Source: Candidatus Fraserbacteria bacterium (GTDB lineage: Bacteria; Bipolaricaulota; Bipolaricaulia; RBG-16-55-9; JAJCYT01). From it: a DNA stretch of 40,357 bases. The notes below the pieces were generated by a model, which was not told where the DNA came from, did not search any database, and saw only the letters and a list, made by a program, of their open reading frames with translations. The position numbers were made by a program, and so were the translations under genes. Below, piece by piece: positions 25,901 to 34,136 of this stretch (the first letter of the stretch is position 1; each line of letters begins with the position of its first letter). The stretch lies in assembly GCA_029262795.1 (NCBI GenBank), contig JAJCYT010000024.1, positions 1 through 40,357 of the forward strand, read 5' to 3'.

Positions 25901-26136
25901 TCTAAATGTCTAGCTGGGATTACACTAATCATATTTTCAGCAACGCGAAAAGCGTGTTGTGAATTATGCAAAGTCAAATCAACAATGGCGACTTGTTCAT
26001 CAAGTATTTTTTCAGCGTTATCAAACAAACCTGATTCAAGACTAAATTTCTTTAGTTTCACACTCTCCGAGTCATTTCTTCGATTAAGTTGATTCCATAA
26101 AGAGGTATCTTGCCACTTATACTTAGAGTCTGTCAT
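22960..26136 (-). CDS. HD phosphohydrolase fused to Hsp90-like (GHKL) ATPase
   Basis: 1058 residues. The HD domain (about 50-245) has His57/His61 in HNSQHAFRV, His96-Asp97 in YIHDIGM, a later His (SHNEGKD), and Asp in RIADIIEVS, so the metal ligands look intact. The GHKL domain (about 350-560) has RELLQNAFDS with Glu376 and Asn380, then EDTGIGM (430-435) and GEFGIGIYSYY (473-482), very like the Hsp90/HtpG boxes. The C-terminal ~450 residues are unrecognised. Hsp90-like ATPases in one chain with a nucleotide hydrolase suggest a conflict or defence protein. It lies between the island's last phage gene and its integrase, a usual cargo spot. Confidence 0.8.
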   Translation of the reverse strand: MTDSKYKWQDTSLWNQLNRRNDSESVKLKKFSLESGLFDNAEKILDEQVAIVDLTLHNSQHAFRVAENMISVIPARHLETLNSYEILLLLLSAYIHDIGMVPKPNLISDLKDEIRGSDKRLDPNERRSLQEWIDENTKLNIDLDSDHTDNLPDRLVKQYVSVYTHLRHIEWGKLWIDDFFSHQQSPNPKLRSNLKWLCQSHNEGKDFLISQESNAMQTDLNKNPTNLKYLACVLRIADIIEVSPKRAPAALLHHRQIHIASEPYWEAENCREVNFVEISSTLRRLEITFSKPPTNQIVLNLIDNQSNAIKQELELCRELLVGSKNGWDLDSVIDCKPPEGLPFIPIDAKFRINPDKILGILSDTSFYGDPKMAIRELLQNAFDSVKISIAEEYINKNKHTDVALEEIRSKHCVKLCLLEEQGNLILVCEDTGIGMSKEEITNRFLTSRNKRSHKLLEIERQFQKLGHELNTAGEFGIGIYSYYLIAESIEFETNPFSHSESDEHHGFSFSIGQINDYGELRNNINRTQRGTKVTLKLLHEIQGSIKSEKDFFESFFQQHLCFLPCKFKFEDQLNDSTFQLNDTWTKKDSWLKSAASSGFRSEKEKPSENEVRLAKSSHYEYHKNEIHWKSLNQNIQSALSFNSIEGEIKGVCTYRCHFPFFNHSGAKALVHTIISKDDHHLVLEPFEADRYIFIPTFQLIHSWKGFRINVEGLERYSDPWILEIDWRNLPENILARNKNTLIFTERHKKHYGQILREVNDKFLEFFEEIRQSSFDMLNFCIVSPVGTHMPTTPFWPTLDNKSKKVFFERVKFPAIMESSAYRNGSVEWKSNPVTIMANLKTLTHNHSAYNQLSCARALSDPSRIVFAERTNDFLSDYANFSVVPLWEKASSVVNNRRLVKTKFPEQWVDVASVRIRSYYSGREDELIWNQDHPLSEVDLNSVNDLSEDFEVNLDVHHDYKEKILSNTACAMAWLYLILVHSEYYTKIDESWNALAEHDREFLEKVWKKSQVNTDSLCIWDTSINKLAVLKTSSWTTYYLQSDLDQIIPLPDDQQWWLK

Positions 26137-26198
26137 TTTTTTGCTTATTCACCCACTTTGTTACAACAAACATGTTTACAATCATAGCACGTGTAAAT

Positions 26199-26801
26199 TT
26201 AAATTGCCCTTGGAAACTTCCCCGACAAAGCTTTAACCCGATTGTTCACCGTTAGCCCAATCAAATCAGCATAAACCATTGTGTTCTTTATCTCCTTGTG
26301 CCCCAACCACTTTTGCACCAAAGCAATATCTTCAGACAGTTCAAGCAGGTGTGTAGCACAACTATGTTTTAGCACATGGAAGTGTTTTTTTTCTTTAGGC
26401 AGTCGAGCCTTAGTAGCGTAACTCTTAAACAAACGATCCAATTGTTGTCTAGAGAGAGGCCCACCCTTCTTGGATCGGAACAATATTGGGTCTACATCCT
26501 TGCGAGTCTTTAGATAGCCCTTCAACACTTTCACAGTTTCAGCATCCATCGTTTGCCATGATGACCGACTGCCCTTTAATCGACGCGTATAGATTTGCTC
26601 AGCGTCAAAGTCAATGTCTTCACGCTGCAAGAAACGAGCTTCACTGACCCGAAGGCCGTGACGATATGCCACATAGATCAGTGCCAGGTCACGCTTACTT
26701 TTGATTGAATTCATCAATCGCTCGATCTCTTGCACAGTTAAGAACTTAATTGTTTCTTCAGATGGCCGTTGTCGGCTCTTTGCTTTTGTGGTTAGGGGCA
26801 T
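26199..26801 (-). CDS. Small tyrosine recombinase (200 aa)
   Basis: Catalytic domain only, about the size of FimB/FimE-type recombinases, without an N-terminal arm- or core-binding domain. Visible are Arg in YRHGLRVSEA, Lys in RRLKGSRSS, and GHKEIKNTMVYADL with the Tyr nucleophile. The HxxR box reads HVLKHSCATHL, with Lys in place of the usual second Arg; some natural recombinases have this. It is the last gene of the island and reads toward it. Possible roles: integration of the element or DNA inversion. Confidence 0.8.
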   Translation of the reverse strand: MPLTTKAKSRQRPSEETIKFLTVQEIERLMNSIKSKRDLALIYVAYRHGLRVSEARFLQREDIDFDAEQIYTRRLKGSRSSWQTMDAETVKVLKGYLKTRKDVDPILFRSKKGGPLSRQQLDRLFKSYATKARLPKEKKHFHVLKHSCATHLLELSEDIALVQKWLGHKEIKNTMVYADLIGLTVNNRVKALSGKFPRAI

Positions 26802-26819
26802 GATTCAAACATCCTTATG

Positions 26820-26843
26820 TGTCAATATGGTTATATTGGCACA
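26820..26843. promoter_or_regulatory. Dyad upstream of the small recombinase gene
   Basis: TGTCAATAT and ATATTGGCA, with a short GGTT-type spacer, form a near-perfect inverted repeat beginning 19 bases upstream of the recombinase ATG. The spacing suits a two-fold-symmetric recombinase core site or an autoregulatory operator. No second copy was found near 2.4-2.6 kb, so an att role is unproven. Confidence 0.35.
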
Positions 26844-26867
26844 TTGGCCTAATTGTCCCTAGGGTTG

Positions 26868-26966
26868 CCAAAAGTCACAAAAAGATAAAAAGTGACTTTG
26901 GCTTGTAACGGGGCGGGTCACAGATTTCAAAATAGATTCTGAACCTAATGGATGGGGGTAGGTCCA
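26868..26966. mobile_element. IS3-derived miniature element, copy 1 (partial)
   Basis: GCCAAAAGTCAC and GTGACTTTGGC form an 11-12-bp stem (26868-26903). About 40 bp later, GAACCTAATGGATGGG continues to GGTCCA at 26966. This nearly equals the right end of the IS3 element at 729-752 (GAACCTATTGGATGGGG). A matching left end is not clear. It carries no gene. Confidence 0.6.
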
Positions 26967-27057
26967 GACTGGGAAAACAATATACGCCTGTGATCAAATG
27001 TATAGAAACCATACTTTGATTGCTCAGTATTTGCCAATGTCCCGGCCCCTACTACCC

Positions 27058-30051
27058 TCAACCACACGTGTAATTAATTTGCTTGGGCAAACTGCTGTTG
27101 CCAGCCTCATCTTCAATCGTGATGGTTACCGTGGCCACGCGCGGCTGGGTATTTGGACCACAGCCAATCAGAAAATCAATTTGACCAGACGTTTGCCCAC
27201 CCACTTGTGGATTAAACGTAGTGGGGTTTGACTCGGTGGACGATACATTCACCTGCTTCACATCACCATCCGGATCCATGAAAAAGATAGTACCCATACT
27301 GCTATTGCCAATCGGGATAATCGAAGGCATAGCCACGTTGGTGATCACCGGCGCATTGGCTGGCGGTGGCGGTGGATTGGGTGGGCCAGGCGGATCAGTT
27401 GGCGGATCAGTGGAGCCGCCACCGTCGCCCTTAGGTGGGCGACATTCGTAGGAGTAGGTTTTCGGATCGCTCTCCAGACCTTGCTGGTCAATGAGCACGA
27501 TTTGGCCCGTCACATTAAACGGTTGGCTGCCCGTATTGCTACAGAAAATGAAAAAGCTAAACTCACCCTGCGTATTGCCATCCACATTAGTGAGCGCAAA
27601 CGTTTGTGGCGGGCTGCCCGCATCTGGCCCCTGCAGCGTGCTGAAGCGCACTTGCTCAAGATCGCCATCTGGGTCTTCAAACTCGACTGTGACAATGTGG
27701 TTTTCAGCGTCTCCGTAAATCATGTCGGGTGCGTCAATATCATTAATGAGAGGTGGTTCATTCACCAAGTCCACAACACACTCTTCCGCCTGCTCAGATT
27801 GATGCTGGTGTGCATCTGCCGATCGGGGTTTGTCGCTATTTCTTGAGCAGCGGTCCAAATCATTAATTAGCCCTGACAAACTTATAGGGAGTGCCGTGAT
27901 GTTGGAACCGTCTAATACCGAATCTGTCGACCAACTACCAAGAGCATTCTTACCATTTACGGATATTAAGAGGTTTAGCTTGTGGATCATGTCACGAGAA
28001 GCTTGATGAGATCCCTGTGTAATTTGGTCGCCAACAATATGGTGTAAGTCGCTTGTTCCGCCATTCGACGTCATCTTAATCAAAGAATATGACTCGTTAA
28101 CAGACTGCGTAGTTGAAGTGATCGATTTCGATCCACTCTTTCCCACAGTCACATTGCCCGCTTGACTAGCCGTATGTGCTTTACAATCACTCGGCTTGCT
28201 GAACTCATTATCAACTGCACATTTTAGCGAATATCTAGCTTCCCAAGTCGCATCTTGTATATCCAAAGGGCTGATGATCCAGCCTTGTGGAGGTGGGCTG
28301 GTAAAATTCTTAATATTGCTTCGTTTCATTACTTGAAAACTAAGTGCGTGATCAAAAATATCTTTGTGATGATCATGCACACCTGACAGCTTAAAGCTAT
28401 CCTTTACATAGTAAAAAGGATTATGAACTTGGAAAATGATGTCACACTCTTTCTTCAAGACAATGCCTGTGCCAGCAACGAAGGCCCTTACTCCACCTAC
28501 AACAACTCCAAGATCAAGCCGATCCACGAGACTCAAGGTGGCAATTATCTTAAAGGCTTCTGATGTCGCTTTTTTTCCATTTGCAGTCCATTTACTTGCC
28601 GAAAACATTTCAATCAAATTTTGCGGTGGCATATCTAAACCTGAACGTCCCGTCTTGGGCCATCCTTTGGGAACCACAGATTCATTCTTCGAGTTGACAA
28701 TTTTTATATCGTATTGGTAAGTGTTATTAATTAACGAATAAAATAGTTGTGGGCCCAGGTAACGCAAGCCATCAATTCCCCATCTTCTTCCTGGGCCAAG
28801 GGAAAAATCGACATGCAGTGGCCATTGAGAGACAATGTCTCCAACATCCAAGTTAATAGTCACTGCATCAGAAGTACTGCAAGGCTGTGGCATGCTCACT
28901 ACAGTGGACCCGAGCTTATCCTTCAGGCCGCCTGTTATTGTAAATGCATCTGAAAGCAAGGCGATGGCCGTCACAGCCACTGCGGCCTGCTGTGGCAAAA
29001 ATTCATTCTGCGTTGCAGGGTCATCTACTTCAGTTGATTCAGACTTCTCTAGAAAAACACCTATGCCCTCTTCTAACAGAAGAATTGCTTCATTTATTTC
29101 GTCTTGAACAAATGGATCGGTGTCAGTTTGCAGCGCATTGAGCATGTCAATAATCTCGTCGTTTCTGTCAAACTGGCCAAGCGAAGCCAATGCTCTGATC
29201 GCATTGACTTTTATCTGCGGACCCTCGTCTTGCAGCATGACTTGCAAAGAATCGAGCAACGAATCCATAAGGGTGTTTGGATTTTTGCTTTCAATCGACA
29301 CAATCTCTTCAGTCATTTGTTCTTTATCTTGCTTGATAATCGTTTTTATCGCCCGGCCGATCTGATCTGTAGACCAGCTAGTAACGCTCAGTTCATCGCT
29401 GCTGGATTCAAATTGCGTAGCCTGAAACGTTCCGGCACGCGTAGAAACGCTAACTACACCTTTGTCTTCTATTTCAATTGTGTCCAAGCCAAAATCTAGC
29501 GGATTTCCAAATAGATCAACGGGTGTTAAAGTATCCACTGAAGTAAACAGAATTGATGCACTCTCTAGTGCTTGGGATTGATTGTCACTGGTAAGCGCAG
29601 CACTCACATACACTTGGATGTTGCCCAGCGTCATCGTGCCCAACACAAATTGCCTCGTTGTAACATCCAGTCCATCTGTGCTGGTAGCGTCAAATATCCA
29701 GTAATCGCCTGGTTTCCAAGTGCCTCCAGGAACATCGTCAGATGGCGCTTTATTAGCACCTATGATGCGTTCTCCACTTATCCACATCTTAATAAGTTCA
29801 CGTATCTGAGCATCATCAATCCTTAATCCCGAGCTTCCGATTTCAGCGCCGGAAATCCAAATTTGAATGGCATGGCGAATTTCGGCATCATCTAACAACT
29901 GATTGCCATTGGCGTCCAAAAGCGCGGCACGTTGTTGCGATTCGTTGCTAGTGTCGCCAGATTGTGCAACGGTCTTTTGCGTGTGAGAGAACCCCCATTG
30001 CAACAAAAAAATAATAACGATAACACTGAGGTGGCGAATTCCGCGATTCAT
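27058..30051 (-). CDS. Large exported protein with EF-hand-like, HEAT-like and paired Ig-like domains
   Basis: 997 residues. A signal peptide at the N-terminus (HLSVIVIIFLLQWGF). Residues ~45-95 hold two dockerin/EF-hand-like repeats: DANGNQLLDDAEIRHAIQIWISG and IDDAQIRELIKMWISGE. A second domain (about 105-250) is beta-rich. Around 255-335 are HEAT-like helices (IKVNAIRALASLGQ). The C-terminal ~220 residues contain two copies of a ~95-residue Ig-like domain with FxDPDGD(L/V)xQV and a Cys pair, joined by a Pro/Gly linker. The large middle part (370-770) is unrecognised. Secreted or cell-surface; function unknown. Confidence 0.75.
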   Translation of the reverse strand: MNRGIRHLSVIVIIFLLQWGFSHTQKTVAQSGDTSNESQQRAALLDANGNQLLDDAEIRHAIQIWISGAEIGSSGLRIDDAQIRELIKMWISGERIIGANKAPSDDVPGGTWKPGDYWIFDATSTDGLDVTTRQFVLGTMTLGNIQVYVSAALTSDNQSQALESASILFTSVDTLTPVDLFGNPLDFGLDTIEIEDKGVVSVSTRAGTFQATQFESSSDELSVTSWSTDQIGRAIKTIIKQDKEQMTEEIVSIESKNPNTLMDSLLDSLQVMLQDEGPQIKVNAIRALASLGQFDRNDEIIDMLNALQTDTDPFVQDEINEAILLLEEGIGVFLEKSESTEVDDPATQNEFLPQQAAVAVTAIALLSDAFTITGGLKDKLGSTVVSMPQPCSTSDAVTINLDVGDIVSQWPLHVDFSLGPGRRWGIDGLRYLGPQLFYSLINNTYQYDIKIVNSKNESVVPKGWPKTGRSGLDMPPQNLIEMFSASKWTANGKKATSEAFKIIATLSLVDRLDLGVVVGGVRAFVAGTGIVLKKECDIIFQVHNPFYYVKDSFKLSGVHDHHKDIFDHALSFQVMKRSNIKNFTSPPPQGWIISPLDIQDATWEARYSLKCAVDNEFSKPSDCKAHTASQAGNVTVGKSGSKSITSTTQSVNESYSLIKMTSNGGTSDLHHIVGDQITQGSHQASRDMIHKLNLLISVNGKNALGSWSTDSVLDGSNITALPISLSGLINDLDRCSRNSDKPRSADAHQHQSEQAEECVVDLVNEPPLINDIDAPDMIYGDAENHIVTVEFEDPDGDLEQVRFSTLQGPDAGSPPQTFALTNVDGNTQGEFSFFIFCSNTGSQPFNVTGQIVLIDQQGLESDPKTYSYECRPPKGDGGGSTDPPTDPPGPPNPPPPPANAPVITNVAMPSIIPIGNSSMGTIFFMDPDGDVKQVNVSSTESNPTTFNPQVGGQTSGQIDFLIGCGPNTQPRVATVTITIEDEAGNSSLPKQINYTCG

Positions 30052-30409
30052 TTAAAACCAGCCTTCCAAGAGGTTACGTTGATCCGAAACTGTTGATGAT
30101 ATCAACCCTATATCTCTGAACAATTATTAGACAACATTTCCCATGTGGCATGATCGCCATGTCTCCAACCGTCTTTGAATTGTTTTCGGTGAGGCATTCC
30201 CCAGCACTCGCCGATGCCTTATAAAAAAAGCAAATATTTAAATGCGATTGATTCCTTTTACCGAAAATTGAAGTGTAATACCCATCCCCAAAGGAAGTCA
30301 AATTTACTGTTTGCGTTCGTAATTCAGGGGTGTAATAGTTTGCAATTTATAAAGGGGCAAATTGTGTTTGTTATGGTTGATTGAGCTGTAACAAAACTCT
30401 ATACAGGAA

Positions 30410-30564
30410 TGATCGGCCCTCGTTGGATAAGTTCAAGATCAAAGCTTAGTCCTGAGCCTGCCCAAAGTCACAAAAATCTATTATGTGACTATCGGCGCGT
30501 CACCGGGCTTAGACCGAATTTCAGACTAAGTCCTGATTGTGGACCTAACAGTGGGAGCAGGTCA
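30410..30564. mobile_element. IS3-derived miniature element, copy 2 (most complete)
   Basis: 155 bp without a gene. Left end TGATCGGCCCTCGTTGGATA; right end CCTAACAGTGGGAGCAGGTCA read inward as TGACCTGCTCCCACTG. Both resemble the IS3 right end TGACCTGCCCCATCCAATAG. The centre is AAAGTCACA, 11 bp, TGTGACT (30464-30490), followed by CTTAGACCGAATTTC. The rest of 30052-30625 holds no recognisable gene. Confidence 0.65.
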
Positions 30565-30625
30565 AGGACAATGAATGGTATCACAGCGAATGTAAGCAAG
30601 TTTAGAGCATAGCTAAATCAGAAAG

Positions 30626-31357
30626 TCATAACAGTATCAATAGTTCAAGGACTTGCTCTTTGAAAGCATCATATTCTATGGTTTTATTTAGGTAGGATTC
30701 ACGGATTTTTTTCACTTTGGCAATGATTTTTTTGTAATTGTCATTTGTCAATAGAATTGACCATTCTGGATTCTCTGTGTTTTCCATCCAATCAGGAATC
30801 TCTAGGTTTTCTTTTTCTGGAACAGCTATGGTTGAATAAGCTTGCAGGAACAGAATCATCTTCTGCTCAAGTCTCGAAATTTCATCTCTGCGTTTCTGGT
30901 TTCGATTGAGCCATTGCTGGATGAAGAAGGATACGACTCCAATCCCTGCAGCGATTGCAGTACTAATTGCAGCATTTAACGCAAAGTTGCTTTTTTCTGA
31001 TGCTTGTTTTTCTTGCTGAACTTGCAGAATTGGAAACCCTGAAGCATCAAAGATTATCAGGACGAATTTTTCTGCGGTACTCTTGTCAGATTCAAGCGTG
31101 AAGAAGGCTCTGCTGGTCGAGCTTGATAAGCTCCCTGAGTTGATAGCTGTTTCTCTGTTCGAGCTATGCACCTCCCATGTTTGGCCATCCGCGGTGGTAG
31201 GAGGGAGCACAAGCTTGAAAAAAATAGTATTGTCGTTCAAAGTGGAACCAATAATCATTACCGCTTCGGGTTCAGCAGCAAAAGCCGTTGTACGCAATAA
31301 TATCAGCCCGCACAGGCATACCAACCCTAATCTTCTATTCTTGAATGGATTGCTCAA
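30626..31357 (-). CDS. Signal-peptide membrane protein with cytoplasmic coiled coil, partner of P-loop ATPase (pair B)
   Basis: 243 residues. The start is TTG 31355-31357, because AAAGGA lies just upstream and the product then begins with an excellent signal peptide (KNRR, hydrophobic LGLVCLCGLILL, then TAFA before AEP). An ATG at 31411 would bury it. Residues ~28-115 are an exported beta-rich domain; ISTAIAAGIGVVSFFIQQWL (about 133-152) is a membrane helix; the rest is cytoplasmic and helical with NRNQKRRDEISRLEQK. The gene overlaps the ATPase gene by 23 bp, as in pair A, though here the ATPase gene comes first. A periplasmic sensor linked to the ATPase is the natural reading. Confidence 0.7.
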   Translation of the reverse strand: MSNPFKNRRLGLVCLCGLILLRTTAFAAEPEAVMIIGSTLNDNTIFFKLVLPPTTADGQTWEVHSSNRETAINSGSLSSSTSRAFFTLESDKSTAEKFVLIIFDASGFPILQVQQEKQASEKSNFALNAAISTAIAAGIGVVSFFIQQWLNRNQKRRDEISRLEQKMILFLQAYSTIAVPEKENLEIPDWMENTENPEWSILLTNDNYKKIIAKVKKIRESYLNKTIEYDAFKEQVLELLILL

Positions 31358-33599
31358 ATTCTGTCCTTTGATCGTCAGTGAGTTCAAATATTGCTTGTAA
31401 GTCCTTTCCAATTTGCTCCCGATTCTCTTGAGCAGCTGTGATGGCTGAATCTATATTGATTCTATTGCTAAAAGATCGTTTTAGGGATCTTATTTCTTTA
31501 ATTACAGATTCTCGAATCCGCTTAGGATCTGGCAACCTCGTATCCAGTCTGAGGTTGTCGAAGACCGCAGGATATTTGACATTCTCGATTTTCCAAGATA
31601 GTTGCAGCACTTCTAGCATTAATAGAACTTGCTTTGCCTTTAAATTAATCATCCTTATCGACTTCTCGAAGTATTCGTCTGGTCCACCTGTAAGATATGA
31701 GTAGTCAAGATCCATGTCATCCGCCGTTGAAAACGCTAATTCCGATAGAATTGATCGGGGTAAAGGCAACATAGGGTCTTCAACGATCAACTGTAAATAT
31801 GCGAATGTGTCAAACAACTCATCAATGCAGTGTTTTCCCCTAAAATTCAACTTAATGGAGCTTACCACTAATGGAAAATCTATTGAAGGACCCCTTTCGT
31901 AAAGTTCTCTATTGACACGAAGGCAATTACCGGTGGCATATTCAGCAAGGATGCCCAAGCATTCCTCTATTAATTCCTTTGAGTATCCACGGCCATCAGC
32001 ATGGAAGTAAAACTCAATTTGCTGCATTGTCCGACCCCCGTCAATATCCAGAAAGTGGAGAAGCAATCTCTTGAGCCAATATGAGTCTTCATATTCGATG
32101 TGAAAGTTCATCTGAGATTGAGTGTCATCAACCTCTCTCTCACGGATTTCATCAAAGGGATTGAAGGGGTTTATCATATAGATATTTGGGAACCGAGTTT
32201 CCTTTTGACTGTACATAATCTTACCAAAAAGTATGAACGCGATAATTGCAACGGGCGGTGTTTCTATAACTCTCGTTGGACTTGAAACCTCATGCCCGGC
32301 ATTGATCCACGCATAAATAGATAGAAAGTACATCAGGCTTCGCAGTTCGTCATTCGCCATACCTTGAAGGTGCTCAATTAACGGAATGCGCTTTCCTTCT
32401 CGATTTGGCAAGTCGGCAAGGCTGAGTTCTTTTTCGATTTTACTTGCCATCTCCAGAAACCTGTCTCTTTTTCCACTTTTTTCAGGATAATCTGCTATGT
32501 GCTTCAGTAAGGAATTTCTTCCCTTTGTCACATCCTTCCATCCTGGTCCGCCTAAGAAGATTGTCATATGATGTCTATTAGGCAGTGCGTTCTTCGTGGA
32601 AATCGCAAAATTGTTTCCGAGAAGTCTTCTGCTATCTGGCCTCATAACAAGCAGCACATTTGCAGAAAGATTCCCCAAAGGCGCATCTTGCGCGAAATTG
32701 AGAATGAATTCATTATATCTTTGCAGAATATGTGGAAATTGAGTATTGAAATCTCTACGAAATTGAAATCGGTCATGCGTATGGCAAATGAAATCGATAT
32801 TATCAATAATTAATAAGAACCTTCTGCCATTATCATTTGCCTCTACCAGTTGAAATACTTCGCGCAACATATGCGTTGCTCTAATAACACTTCGCATATC
32901 AGGAGACTGAAATTGACTTAATACAAAATTCCTTCCAGGGGTGGACTCTTCTGAAAGGAAACTCCCAGTTGAGAAGTCAGGAAATAGTTCTTCAATTTGA
33001 CTCAAAATTTTCCCTGCTACATCAACTTGATTTGATATCAGGCTAGATTCCTTATTAAGAATTCGGTAAAGTTTTGTCAGCAGACGAAATACTAGAGTAT
33101 TGATATCAATGAAGTTTCCAGCACCAATATCTTCCAAATCCAACCTTATGAACCACAGCTTTTCAGCGTCAACAAGACTTTTAAATTGAGTTGATATTAG
33201 CCAATTGATAAATGCTGTTTTCCCAGTGCCAACATCACCAATTATTGAGATAGTATTGTTTCGCGTATCAGAGTTGTTGATGGTGAGCATTTCAAGAAAC
33301 TCCTCAATGGGCACCACAGCACCTTTGCATTCATCGAAAGTATCGGCTTCATCATCAAGTTTAAGAAACGAATTTTCTCCTGATCCACTTACATAGAAAC
33401 GATTGTAAAAGTCATACGCGATTCTTTGCTTCATGACCTGTGTGTTTTCTATGTCGTAGACCGCCTTCTGTCTACGAAATAGCTCCTGAATGTCTTCAAG
33501 AAACTCTCTCTCGTCTTGTTTGCCTCTTGCTTGAATTACATTCTTATGTCGTCCAGATGCAGATCGGTTCGCTTGGTTGCGAAGATGCTTTGCCTTCAT
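31335..33599 (-). CDS. P-loop ATPase, STAND/AAA-like, of a two-gene system (pair B)
   Basis: 754 residues. Walker A GDVGTGKTAF at 121-130 (Lys127). Walker B FLLIIDNIDFI with Asp266 and Asp269. VLLVMRPDS with Arg320 is at the sensor/arginine-finger position. A 120-residue charged N-terminus precedes the P-loop. The C-terminal ~400 residues are helical with a winged-helix-like stretch (about 530-590: IEFYFHADGRGYSKELIEECLGILAEY). It shares the IDN(I/L)D and (M/L)RP(D/E) motifs with the pair-A ATPase. It ends inside the membrane-partner gene. Function unknown; conflict system suspected. Confidence 0.75.
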   Translation of the reverse strand: MKAKHLRNQANRSASGRHKNVIQARGKQDEREFLEDIQELFRRQKAVYDIENTQVMKQRIAYDFYNRFYVSGSGENSFLKLDDEADTFDECKGAVVPIEEFLEMLTINNSDTRNNTISIIGDVGTGKTAFINWLISTQFKSLVDAEKLWFIRLDLEDIGAGNFIDINTLVFRLLTKLYRILNKESSLISNQVDVAGKILSQIEELFPDFSTGSFLSEESTPGRNFVLSQFQSPDMRSVIRATHMLREVFQLVEANDNGRRFLLIIDNIDFICHTHDRFQFRRDFNTQFPHILQRYNEFILNFAQDAPLGNLSANVLLVMRPDSRRLLGNNFAISTKNALPNRHHMTIFLGGPGWKDVTKGRNSLLKHIADYPEKSGKRDRFLEMASKIEKELSLADLPNREGKRIPLIEHLQGMANDELRSLMYFLSIYAWINAGHEVSSPTRVIETPPVAIIAFILFGKIMYSQKETRFPNIYMINPFNPFDEIREREVDDTQSQMNFHIEYEDSYWLKRLLLHFLDIDGGRTMQQIEFYFHADGRGYSKELIEECLGILAEYATGNCLRVNRELYERGPSIDFPLVVSSIKLNFRGKHCIDELFDTFAYLQLIVEDPMLPLPRSILSELAFSTADDMDLDYSYLTGGPDEYFEKSIRMINLKAKQVLLMLEVLQLSWKIENVKYPAVFDNLRLDTRLPDPKRIRESVIKEIRSLKRSFSNRINIDSAITAAQENREQIGKDLQAIFELTDDQRTEFEQSIQE

Positions 33600-33799
33600 T
33601 TCCCTCCCAGTGTTAGCTATTGAGCTTTTTATTGTTATGGCTTATTGCATTACAACCTAATATTTATAGCAATCTATTATAGTATATGTGAGCCGAATTC
33701 AGAAAAGATTGTGTAGTAGTAAAGGAGTTCATTGAACTAATATGCTTACAGAATGGCAAAATCTGGTTGTATCGCAAGGTTTTATGACACGTGTTAAAG

Positions 33800-33965
33800 T
33801 GACCTGCCCTCATTGAATAGGTCCGATTTAAAATCCAATTACTGAATTTCTTCAGTAATCACTCAAAGTCAGAAAAAGTTTAGAATGTGACAATCGGCAT
33901 AACATTGAGCTTAGATCGAATTTCGGACTAAGTCTTCTGCATGGCGCTATTTAGGGGAGGCATCA
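33800..33965. mobile_element. IS3-derived miniature element, copy 3
   Basis: 166 bp. Left end TGACCTGCCCTCATTGAATAG closely matches the IS3 right end (TGACCTGCCCCATCCAATAG), with CAAAGTCAG, 13 bp, TGTGACAATCGGC in the middle, then CTTAGATCGAATTTCGGACTAAG. The right end TTTAGGGGAGGCATCA is a weaker match. It lies between the ATPase start and the next gene; 33600-34136 has no other recognisable content. Confidence 0.65.
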
Positions 33966-34136
33966 GTGGCTTTTGCTGGTCTCCATCAATCAAACAGTTA
34001 ATGAAATTGACTCTTCTGACTTAAATCCTTGCAGCGTACTAGGTATCCCAAAAAGTTGGCCTTGTTGCATATATTTGTCCTAATTTTATAGAAGTGTTAC
34101 GATTTAAGAAGTGACGAGATCATAAGGGGAGGAATA

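Noticed and set aside
2373..26843. Direct-repeat attachment sites for the island
   Set aside because: No shared stretch longer than about 8 bp was found between 2.4-2.65 kb and 26.8-26.87 kb; the short TCAATATG match is within chance.
30421..30547. GTTGGAT and ACCTAAC looked like integron attC core sites
   Set aside because: The order is GTTRRRY then RYYYAAC, the reverse of an attC site, and the region fits an IS3-derived miniature element better. No integron integrase was seen.
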